Part shown: one piece after another, positions 45,317 through 56,209 of the stretch
Numbering within the stretch: the stretch's first letter is position 1
Layout of the letters: every line of letters starts with the position of its first letter
Assembly: GCA_009363875.1 (NCBI GenBank)
Contig: CM018694.1
Coordinates: forward strand, 26,359,415-26,423,414
DNA length: 64,000 nucleotides
Reading direction: 5' to 3'
Source: Mikania micrantha
Lineage: Eukaryota > Streptophyta > Magnoliopsida > Asterales > Asteraceae
Made by a program: the position numbers and the translations under genes
Notes under the pieces: model-generated
Told to the model about the DNA's origin: nothing
Seen by the model: the letters and a program-made list of their open reading frames with translations, nothing else
The model's database searches: none

Positions 45317-48300
45317 TGTCACACCCCGGGCCGGCGGGAACGGATCGGGTTTTCCCGTCGGGCGGAAGGTTCCCGGGGCGCGATATCTTTGAGTGATAAT
45401 CAAATGATCAGATTGTTTACATAGCACATGAGATATAAATGAGAAATGCTAATCGTGACATGAAATAGAATTACAAAGTTAAATTACATTGTACATCATA
45501 GTTTAACTAAGTAAATCCAATCAAAAAGAATCAATGAGTTTATATCTTGATCTGTACAAGATATACAAAAGTGATTCACTGTCTAGTCATTCCAAAAGTA
45601 TGCAATCAAAAGTAAGCTAGGTCTTCTAAAAGTCCACTAGCTAATCCTTGCATATACGTAATTACACCTGTGCGTCACCTGAGAAAACATGCATTTAAAC
45701 AAAGTCAACACTAGGTTGGTGAGTTCATAAGTTGAGTAATTGAAATCATTGAATTGATCATGCACACATTCGCAATGTCATACTTGTTACTTGTATTACT
45801 TGTTTCACCTGTTCCACCCAATGGCCTCTCTTTAGTTATATGTACAAGTAGTGTATCACCTGATTAAGCATGCTTATATATAGGGAATCACAAAAGGGTC
45901 AAGCCCAGACGCTATCCCACCACATACTAAGCCAAGTTCCACACCACTTGCGATACAACTAAAGATGTCCATTTCCCAATATTCAACTTGACCGATGTGT
46001 ATTCGTATGTAGAATAATATAGTAAGAGGGGTTTAGTTATCAAACTGAAGTTTTGATAAACCCTCGATGAATTTAGGGATTTAGATTATTTAAATCTGAT
46101 CCTCGTATTATTCTATTACTTGTGGGGTTAACTGTTATTCACTTTTATATAATAAGAGTGTTAGTTAACCAATTGTCATATGTTCTTGAACCATAGTGCA
46201 TAGAGCCTAAAAGGAATCTATTGTAATCCTCACATAATCAGAGTACAATGCATCCGATTTATCTCTACCACCTTGTATGTACCGCTGCCTCAACGAGAGC
46301 TATTACTAGTAGTGAAACATGAGGTAAGATCAATTGCTCAACCTACTAATCAATAGGATCTGGTTGGATTAATTACTTATCACTGCATATTAATATCACC
46401 ATGTGTCGCTTACCAGAACCTGACTTGAGGTCGCCCTGTCACCGGTCATACGTTACCGGCCAATGAATCAAAACGATCAACATACTAGCCCTACCAGCTA
46501 GAGGTTTGTCAAACCTATGGTACCACTATGCTATCATCGGTTTAGTCACGTCAAACTAACTGGTCAGCGAATTAAAGGGGCTTACATGATCTACTTCTAC
46601 AATTTGGCACATGATTGAAGTGATATAATGCAACAGGTCAATAGTAACTAATTCTAATTGTATTCACTTGTATTCTTGTACTCCTTGTCATATGTTCTCT
46701 TTGATATTAACAAAGTTAAATAAGAACCCGTCTTATTACATTATGTTAATCGTTTGAGTGAATGATGTTGTTATCATGAAGTTACATTATCATGATTATC
46801 ATTCGTTGTTTCTTGTTCTCTTGTATCATGTGTTGAATTGAAAAGCTAAGTGTTATAAGAACTGGTCTTATTACACTTAATTCTTGTATCGAATGATGTA
46901 ATGAAGATGTGTTATCTTCATATCATCCTTATGTGTGTTTTTGTAATCATGTCATCATGTTTCCTTGTAATTGTTTCTGTGTTATTTCTTGTAAGAATAA
47001 CTAAGTGTTGTAAGAGATAATCATACAACTATGTTATTCTATTGTATGGATGAGTTATGATATTATAATATCATCATCATCTTATTGTCCTTGTCATCGT
47101 GTATTCATACAAGCAAGCATACAATGATACATGATAATAAGCAATTTAATATCATTTAATCAAAGTATTAACAATATGTAAGCAAAACTTTTAAATAAAT
47201 AAAAGTAAAGCATGTTTCTCAGCCCCGAGAGTTTAAAATCAGTAAAGATTAAAGAAAAGGGGCATATGAACTCACCTTGTAGTTGTTGGGTTGACTTAGC
47301 TTAAATGAAAGAATCCACGCGCTCTGAGTTGTAATTGAGTTTGCTTTCACGATCCTGTATTGATTTCACGATATTTGTAACTTATTAGTATAAGTTTGTA
47401 GGGTTTTGTGCGTGTGTGTGTAGGTGTTAGCCCTACAGTTGGCTAACACACGTAAGTCTTGGTCATTATTCGGCCCTTGATTGTTTGTTGATCATATATC
47501 TTAGGTTTGTAAATCAAAGTTTGTCTTGTTATCTTGTTAAGTCTTGATTTATATATACCCTCAATATTTATAGCCTTAAAGTGATAATTTACACCCCTTG
47601 ACTTGAACTTTTAAATTACACTTTATTAATCCTTAATCCAATTGAATTAAAGTTTTCACACTTTGTTATTGACTTTGTGTCCAACGTCATTTTAACTTGT
47701 CATAGTGTGTCACCATTTTATTAAAACATACTGTCTTAGATTTTATAAAACTCAAAGATCACTACATTTGTAATAAACTTCCATGTAAGGCTCCCATATA
47801 AATTATTTGTGAAATACTTTTATTTACATCTTAATTACTTGGGCCGAATTCTTCACATGAGTTACGGTATGAACTTGGGTCGGTTGTTTCACATGGCCCA
47901 AAAGGGTTTGATGGGCCAACTGTTGAGCTAGTGAGCCATAATGGGCTAGACCGAATGGAATTGGGCCCGAACATTAGTGAACAATTGAGCTGGGTTGGGC
48001 CAATTGAGTGCTGTTGGGCCGAACTGGTGGACCTAGCCAATTGTATGTGAGTAGGCCACTCAGATGGGCTGAATAAATAACTGTGGGCCAGAAACAGAAA
48101 ATCTAGGCCCACTGCAACTTCTGTTGGGCCTGATTAGCTTTTGTATGGCCACTAATGGACCTTAGCTGGTTGGGCTGGCCAACTGAAATGGGGAGTGGCC
48201 AAACTGTTGGGCCGAAAGTGTTGGCTGACTGATGCTGGGCGGCTGAGGATATGGTCGAATGAGGCTGGCTGGTCGACTAGTGGTTGCCAAATGAAGTCAG

Positions 48301-49656
48301 CCGAATGGTGGGGTGGTTGGCTGAATGTGGCGGCGGTGAATGGTGGCTCGACTGAAGCTGAGGTGGCGAATGGGTGTTGGTCGAATGAGAGGCTCAAATG
48401 AGCATGGCCGAAGGTGGCTCAGTCGCTGGTCAAGGGCCATTCGACCAGGGCCTTTCGGCGGGTGAGTGAGGTTGCTTCGGCCGACCGCCTCCTAGGTGGT
48501 TCCCACGGTCATGGTGGTGTTGATGGTGGTGTGCACTCACAAGTTCTCAGCTGCGAAAGGTTTGAAGGAGAGAGTACATAGCCGACCAAGGTTTGGGTTC
48601 AACTACAAGGGTGAAAACCCTAATTTCGTGATGCTTTGCAGCTCATTACCTTGTTTTTCAGTGGTCTTGGCTCTAGATCGGTTGTACTTTCGTGTAGAGG
48701 GTGATGAGAGCTTCGTGTAGGCGAAAGAATCACTCAATTTCGTTAAGAAATGAGTGAGTTATGGTGGATTGAAGTTTGGAAAGGGTGAGGGTTTTCAAAA
48801 CCGGGATTAGGGTTTTGAGGAGAAGATGGTGAAATGAAAATGAGCAAAATAGACTCACTTAAGGGTATTTATACCCCGAGGGTGTTCGGGTTCGTTTTCG
48901 TTGCTCGGTCCGCGTTTTCGTTACGTTTCCGGAAAATTACGCGTGATTTAAATAACATAAATAAAAGAAGTTAATTTAATTTAATTTGATGAGTTTCAAA
49001 ATTGTAAAATGTTATTTATTTTATTCCATTAATTTAAATTTGTTCGTGTCGTATTTTCGTTTTCGCTTCATCAGATCGCGTCACCTTCGCGCGTAATTCG
49101 TTCGAATCATCACCCGAACGAATACGACGATGGTTTTGCTTTCTGGCTTTTGTTTTCTACTTTTCAGTCATTATTTCAGAACTCTAAACTCACATATATG
49201 TTTGTGTGAATCGTCACCCACGCAAACACACTGTTAGTTCGTTATTCTGAAATAACACTGTATTTGTGTTTGAATTGTGTTTCCTCACTGTCGGACTCAA
49301 CTAAACATCATGTTTTCATATTGTTCTTGTACTGGCTTGTCGGCCATCTGATTCCTGTCATCTGTGGACATCAGATCGCAACCGATATGTTTTCGTTGTT
49401 CACTTGTAAACTGTTGTTTCCCGTGATTCGTTGTGTTAACTGTATTTAAGTTTTCACTTAAACACACACAACTATTGTTTCACATGTATGTTGTACTTAC
49501 TGTATTTAAGTTTACACTAAAATACGTATAACTGTGTATTGTATTCTGAATTCTGTTAATGCGATAACTGTTCATGTACATGTATTTATACATAGTATGA
49601 AGTGAGAGTACACATACCGTACGGACTTGCCGGACGATCTGGCACTTGATGTTACA
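45317..49656 (-). mobile_element. Inverted A-type solo LTR nested in the solo LTR
   Basis: 4,340 bp on the minus strand: the plus strand begins TGTCACACCCCGGGCCGG and ends TGATGTTACA. TATGA flanks it at 45312-45316 and 49657-49661, a perfect target duplication. It shares its terminal ~70 bp and layout with A but differs inside: its word array (47850-48490) is built on GGCCGAA/CGAATG, not CGAACC. TATAAATA lies on the minus strand at 48866-48873. Solo LTR with no interior. Confidence 0.93.
48866..48873 (-). promoter_or_regulatory. TATA box of the inverted solo LTR
   Basis: Minus strand CCCTCGGGGTATAAATACCC, the same context as in A (31705). Confidence 0.65.
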
Positions 49657-49909
49657 TATGATAATTGAATTATACGCACATACTTATGAATATGAAACAC
49701 ACTATAATTACAGGTTGTTGATTTGCTTAATTTTTCTTACGTGAGCACGCATTATTCAAACACACGGAATCTAAGGACTCAGGTGAGTTCTCATAACCTC
49801 CTTTTTAAACTGTTTTGTTTTTTTAACTCGGAGGTGAAACATGTATACCAATTTACATATTGACTTGATAACACAGGGATGAAACTTGTTTACTTGTATG
49901 AGATCCATA

Positions 49910-50185
49910 GTTATGGATTGTCATATTCCATGAGTTGTTATTATTGACTCTGGTCATTCGTAACGACTGCATGTATTGTCACTATTCCACGAGTTGTAGC
50001 TAATGACTTTGTGTCATCGCGACGACTACATGTATTGTCACGTGGATTTTTCCACAACTCCGTGTATTGTTGTGGTTGACTTCGGTCTTCCTCAATGATT
50101 ACATGTATTGTCACATGGATGTTTCCACAACTCCGTGTGTCATTGTCATTGACCTAGGTCATGCACAATGATACATGTATTGTCA
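49910..50185 (+). repeat. ~72 bp tandem repeat, about four units
   Basis: ACATGTATTGTCAC recurs near 49970, 50030, 50102 and 50173, with TTTCCACAACTCCGTGT between the later copies. Inside the split solo LTR. No ORF. Confidence 0.75.
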
Positions 50186-50741
50186 CTTATACTAATTGAG
50201 AACATCGATGGATTGAGATTGGTTGATTGAACAAATGATTTAATTATCTATGAGTTATTGAATTATGTGATTATGTGTTTGGATTGTGTATTTGGATATT
50301 GTGTTGGATTATCTCACAGGTGCTCATGCGGATGTTATCAAGAAAATATAAACTCTTAAACCCCTTTTGCAATATATTTATAAATATAAAACTTATGATT
50401 ACTCACCAACTACTTTGTAGTTGACACTTGATTTTTACATGTTTCAGGTAATGAAGCTAAGTAGGTTGAGGAAGATGAACTCACACTTTTGGACATCATC
50501 ATATAGGATCTTGGACTTAGCTAAATAACTGAAATTTTGGCGATTAGAATTTAGTTAGATAGCTAAATCTCTTTTGTAATTGATGTAACTAATTCATGAT
50601 GAACATGATTTTTGTGTAATTAATTTGGTTGATTGAATGATATATGATGATTTAAATTAGATGCCCATGAGCTTTTGAACAATCTACACATCCCTCGTGG
50701 CATCCCGACGTTTCCGCCATCAGTCGGGGTGTTACATTATT

Positions 50742-52153
50742 GATGTTTAGACAAATCATTCTATATTCATACCTTTAGACAAAGATTCAAAGTTCCATGA
50801 TATTATAGATAAGATTAATGATAATTAGTTATCACAACAATCAAAGCTTATATAATTTCAAATCTATGTATTCTACATCATTCGTTTATCCAAAAATCGA
50901 TCATCTATCAATTCATATGTTACAACCGAGAAATTCCATTGCAAAAATTTCATTGATGAAAACCACTATATTCATGCTATTTTTAAAAGCAAGTCAAAGT
51001 CTCCCATACCTATTCAAGTTTGTCTAAAGTTCTTGTCACCCTTGGTAGGCGTTTGGTATGCTATCAAAGTATTAGTAGTGTGGTGGGTTGGCTGCAGTAT
51101 ACCCTATATATAAGCACTAATGGTACATTGGTAGTAGGATCAAAAACTTGATCAAGGGCTAGAGTAGTCAATTCAATCTATAGTTTCGAGAAACCATGCT
51201 AGTCAAATCAATTGTTACTCAATATTTAATCTTGGTGTGTATTCTTACACCAGGTCAAATTAAGGATATCGATAACCATAGGAATCATGCTAATAATTCT
51301 TAAAATGAGTTATCCTATATTCGTATGTTTAAACAATCATTCAAAGATTCAGTGATATCATAACTAAGGTTAATGATAAGTAGTTGTCATAACTGTATAA
51401 TATCACATACTAGTGTATTCAATATCATTCATATATTCAAAATCAATCATTTAGAAATCCATATAACTATGAGATTTGATTGCAAGATTGCAATTGTTAA
51501 TATCTCTAAACTCGTAAAATTTCTAAAGATAGTCAAGTATTCAAGCATCTATTCAAATGTAGTTAGGTTTAGGATAGTCTTGGTAGGTAATTGGAATGCT
51601 ATCAAGGTATTAGTGATGTGGTGGGTTGGCTGCGGTATACCCTATATATAAGCACCACTAATACATTGATAGTAGCACTGAAAGCTTGATCAAGAATAGG
51701 ATTTGTCAGTTTCATCTACAATTCGAGTGAACCATTCTTCAATCAAGAATAATCGATAAATAAATTATTATACTAAGTTACTCAAATACCTTTGCGGTTA
51801 ATCTCACCATGAGTTGAGTCAACTATCGTTAAATCTGAAACCCTCATAGCAAACTAGTTTCATGCAAATTCTAAAATATGAGTACGTTACTCACACATAT
51901 TCTGCTTAAACTTCATTCCACTTTAATTAGAGAATAGGAGCTGATTTTAGAATTCTTGAATCATCCAACTAGTGGCCTAGGAAATTGATACTCTATTCTA
52001 TAGCAACAATGAACTCATTAAAATTCTAATACATTAAATCAATAAACAAGGTATAGAAGGAAACCAAAGAAAAGTGAGAGTAAAACTAAGAAAACAATAA
52101 ACACATGTCACAACATTTGCAATTAAATAAATTTCGGGACAAAATTCAGTAAA
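50742..52153 (+). other. Non-coding interior of B, right part, with two ~538 bp repeats
   Basis: Two diverged tandem units (about 50742-51265 and 51266-51805) share landmarks TATTCNTANNTTTANACAA, TTAATGATAA and TGGTGGGTTGGCTGC...TACCCTATATATAAGCA (51081 and 51619, offset 538 bp). The last block resembles the A-type LTR block at 34696. No protein-coding signal. Ends in TTTCGGGACAAAATTC before the PPT. Confidence 0.75.
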
Positions 52154-52164
52154 GTAGGGGAGAC
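52154..52164 (+). other. Polypurine tract of B
   Basis: GTAGGGGAGAC directly before TGTAATCC, the 3' LTR start. With the PBS it shows that B keeps the sites needed for replication in trans. Confidence 0.9.
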
Positions 52165-53445
52165 TGTAATCCCCAGGGTTTTCCGTTACGAATTCCAATA
52201 TTGTAATCGAGTTTAAATCAAAGTCTCGAATATTATTTGAAACACGTGTATTCAAAAAGAAATATAATTATATATAAAAGTCTAATTCATTTATATAGTA
52301 ATACTAATAATAATAACCCAAGACATAATTTAAGCTTTTATAAATTTTATTTTACAAAAGTTAAAATTCTTTTAAACTTTAAGGAATTACAATATGTTAT
52401 AATAAAATAATAAATATTTTATTAGTAAATAACCTATTTATAAAGTTATAAAATATATATACATATATAATATGTATATATAATAATAAATAATAAATAA
52501 CAACAACAACAATAATAATAATAATAATAATAATAATGATAATAAAAAATAATAATGATAAAAATAATAATAAGAATAAAAATAATCATTATCATAATAA
52601 TAATAATCATAATAAGTTTCTATATAATAAACAAATACATAAACTTTTTATAAAATAAAACTAAAGATATAAATAAAAGGTTAATAACTTTTAAAAGTAG
52701 CTTTTATAAACCTTTAAATATGAAATATCAAAAATAAAAATTTGAGGGGCTGAAATTGAATTTTTATAACCTTTACATGTGAGTGTAAAAAAAAAGTTAA
52801 AAGAGGAAATTAATTAAATCAGGAAGTAGGGGGGCTGAAACTGTAAAAAGCCCAAACCCCTCTTTTCTTTCTCCTTCGCCCATCAGCCCACCCCCCGACC
52901 CGTAGACCCGTTCGCGACCCGGAAGACATCCATCTCATACAACTCGTTTTAGATCAAATTAGGAATAGATTTAGGGGCTGATTGAATGCGTGATTCGTAT
53001 CAAACGAACGAATAAATGAAATCAACACCAAATCGTGGAGATTTGATCTCCATAAAACCGAAACAAGTCACCAAAATAGAGCTCGAACGAAACCACTATA
53101 AAATCCGAAACAAATACACTCTAAACCTTGCCCTAGTCTTCACGAACCTTTCTGGGTACATCAAATCGATTCACAAGCATTCTAAAGTCAGATTTGATTC
53201 AAGGACGCGACCGAAATCTCCATCCCACTCGAGCACCTTCGATTCCTAATCATTCCAGGTAATTCTTAGTTCCATTTCACTCGGGTTTATCAGTAGATTG
53301 ATAGCCCTGTCCTCTTTTGTTCGATTACTTGTTGTACAGAACGAATTTGGTCGAAACCCAAAATTAGGGTTCATGCATTTTGGGGGCTGATTCTATGGAC
53401 TGTATAAGGTTAATTCTGAACCGAAAACATCCAAAGAACTCGGTC

Positions 53446-53536
53446 TAGCCTGGTGGTGAACTATGATGCTTGGACACACGAGACCCGAGTTCGAATCCTT
53501 GCGGGTGAAGCTAGAACCAGGTTTTGCCCATTTTTA
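53446..53536 (+). promoter_or_regulatory. tRNA-like Pol III boxes (B 3' LTR)
   Basis: TAGCCTGGTGG at 53446-53456 and AGTTCGAATCC at 53488-53498 are both identical to the 5' LTR copy, although nearby bases differ; T runs follow near 53522 and 53530. Confidence 0.6.
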
Positions 53537-55088
53537 GTTTTTCCATCCTATTTTCTTTACAAAAACAATTACTAAAAATCTTTTAATAATCTGTAATAAG
53601 AAATAAATTACAGTAAAATGTTAAATTTCTTTTATTTAACTAAACTAAAAACCTTAACTAATCTTTTGTTATTCTTTAAAAATAATAACTAAAATAATTT
53701 CTATAAAATACATAATAATTAACCTTTTATTATTATTTATTTTAAATAAAATAATTTATAAAATATATATATGTTTACTTTTATCTTTTATTGTTTTCAC
53801 TAATAAAATGATTATTTTTCAAACAAATTTTATAATTTTAAATGCTTGTTTTATAAGACTAAGAATCTATTTTTTTAAAAAAAAACTATTAAACTAGCAA
53901 AACCATCATAATTCTAAAAAGAAATATTGTATAAACAAAGGCATTGAATTATTTTAAAATAAAATAAATGAAAAGGCTTTTGTTTATATTTATCTAGAAT
54001 ATACAATTTTCTTTACACAATTATTTTTAAAACATTAAACAATAAAAACAACAACAAAAGGATGGAAATTAGGTTAAATTCAAACATCACGAGATATTCA
54101 AACATTTATTCAAAATCAATTAGGATATTTATTTGATTATTCAAAATCAATTTGAATATTTATTTATTCAAGATCAAATAAATAAATAAGTATTCAAAAA
54201 TCAATTAGGATAATTATTTATTTGGTTATTCAAAAATCAAATAAATAAATAATTATTCTAAATCAATTATGATGATTATTTATTTGATTATTCAAAATCA
54301 AATAAATAAATGATTATTCAAAATCAATTAGGATATTTATTTGATTGTTTAAAGTCAAAGAAATAAATAATCATTCAAAAATCAATTAAGATATTTATTT
54401 ATTTATTTGATTAATAAATAAATAAATAATCCTAAAAGAAAACCATTCAAACTTAGATTTATTCAATTAGGACTTCCATTAGGATACCATAGTGTTTGGA
54501 TCTTGACCTTGAATTATAGAATGCTAAGACTTGTTACTCAAACTTTAGGTTGAGTAGATACCTTGCTTCTCAATCATTATTCAAGGACTTGAAACTAGCT
54601 AAGCATCTTAACTGTGAGTTTCTTCACACTCCCTTTTAGATTTTGTTTTTGGGATGTTACACATGTCTAATTCAAACTTTATTCAATCTATTATTCATTC
54701 AATCTATGATGCAAGCCTTAAACTAGTTAGCTTTATGTGTTAGAGGCTAGGCTTATACAATGTGTTGATTCTATATGTGATTATATGTGTGTTGCCAGTC
54801 AAGCAATCAAGTACTTAGTAGCCTAAGATGGTCAGATACTATCTTCACAAAGGCTTTTGTCTTTGTGTGAAAAAGGTGAAAAGTACACCTAGCAAACTGG
54901 TAGAATTATAATTGTTAATTTATAGTATGGCCATACTTGAATTATCATGTTGTAAGGATACTTGTTTGGACACAAGCAATTGTTATTCGTTCATTCATTC
55001 ATTCAAACTTGTATTCATGTTGTGCTTATGATACATATATTAGTTTGACTATAGTTTGCATCCTTTCTATACTTATTACTTAAACTTA

Positions 55089-55908
55089 GGGGCTGTTTGT
55101 TTAGATCTGAATGGGTCTGAATCTGAATGGTTCAGATTCAGACCATTTGTTTCGTGATAAAAAAGCACATCTGAATCTGAACCAACATCTGAATTAACGT
55201 CTGAATCATTCAGACATTAGGAGGAGTCTGAATGAGAAAAATATTGGGAAAAGGCAAGACTACTGCGTCGTGCATCCTTCCTATACCTGCCAACTTCCGA
55301 TCGAGAGAATAGATCAGCCACCGCAGCTACATTAGTCCACCTCCGTCACACCACCACCGTCACGCCACCACCGCCGAGCCACCACCGAAGTCGTGACGTC
55401 ACGATGGTTCGAACATCGATGACATGGGGTTCAAACGTCTGTGATTGATCGAAGGGAGGTCTGTGTACCTTAATTTCCGACGAAGGGTGCGGCGGCGGCG
55501 TGGAGCTTCTGGATTGGCGACGTAGGGGGCGACGACGACGGGCAGCTTTCGGCTGGGTACCTTGATTTCCAATGATAGGGATGGCGAAGAAGTGGCGGAG
55601 AAGACGGGGAGCCTCAGGGCTGATGCCTTAATTGGGAGCTCCGGTTGATGCCTTGATGAGCCTCCGACCGGGAATTGATGAAGCCATGAAGGTTGCTGTG
55701 GACGGGATGTGTGGGGGTGGGGATGGGGGCTAGGGTTTTGAAAAGAAAAACAAAGTATTTTTTATTTTTTATTATTTTTTTAATTTTGATTCAGATGTGA
55801 ACCCAAACAGTCTTAATTGATTCAGCACTTAATGGTTCAGACCCTCTTAACCATTCAGACATCTTAACCATTCAGCACTTAATGATTCAGACTCAACCAA
55901 ACGGCCCA
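55089..55908. mobile_element. Non-autonomous PIF/Harbinger-like element in B 3' LTR
   Basis: 820 bp with terminal inverted repeats GGGGCTGTTTGTTTAG.. and, reversed, TGGGCCGTTTGGTTGAG.., flanked by TTA (55086-55088, 55909-55911). A TTA duplication and this terminal sequence fit PIF/Harbinger. The 5' LTR of B shows the empty site CTTAAACTTAGTGTG at about 28391. Subterminal zones repeat CTGAAT/ATTCAG many times, a likely transposase-binding pattern. The middle (about 55260-55740) is GC-rich, unlike everything around it, and has no clear ORF. Confidence 0.9.
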
Positions 55909-56209
55909 TTAGTGTGTGAACTCACCAACTATGCAAATAGTTTACAAACTCTATTTTACATGTGTGACAGGATAAGGAAGCATGATGAAGACATAAGATA
56001 GGCTTAGTGACCTAGTTTAAACTATGAAACAATTGTATAGTCTTTCAATTTAATAGTTTATTTATTTTGAATTCTTGTAATGATTATTTAAATGTTGGTT
56101 GAATGAATTGAATGGATGCATTAAATATGAAACATTGTAATAGCACCATGAGCTAATGAACAGTCCAGCTCGCGCCCCGACGTATTCCGCCGTCGGTCGG
56201 GGTCTGACA

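Larger units (their letters stand above)
42993..50736 (+). mobile_element. Solo gypsy LTR in B interior, split by an inverted LTR
   Basis: Own sequence is 42993-45316 plus 49662-50736 (about 3.4 kb). Ends TGTAACATCG and GGGGTGTTACA; flanks TTATT at 42988-42992 and 50737-50741, a perfect target duplication. No genes. Contains TATAAAA (43988), CT-rich leader, donor-like GAGGTAAAT (44201), CGAACC words (44390-44790), then after the insertion CAGGTGAG (49782), ~72 bp repeats (49910-50185), a perfect hairpin (50407-50423) and acceptor-like TTTCAGG (50447). Its start and end resemble LTR D, its word array resembles A. Confidence 0.92.
52165..56209 (+). mobile_element. 3' LTR of LARD-like element B
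   Basis: Matches 25466-28708 along its length, with one 820 bp insertion (55089-55908) and small indels. It ends GGGGTCTGACA, followed by ACTAG at 56210-56214. Pol III boxes are kept (53446-53498), and so are the AT-rich repeats. The pair of LTRs plus the target duplication define B at 25466-56209. Confidence 0.95.

Noticed and set aside
47831..48401. Pro/Ser/His-rich ORFs in the inverted LTR
   Set aside because: Arise from the GGCCGAA/CGAATG word array; not kept in the related LTR at 59852-64000.
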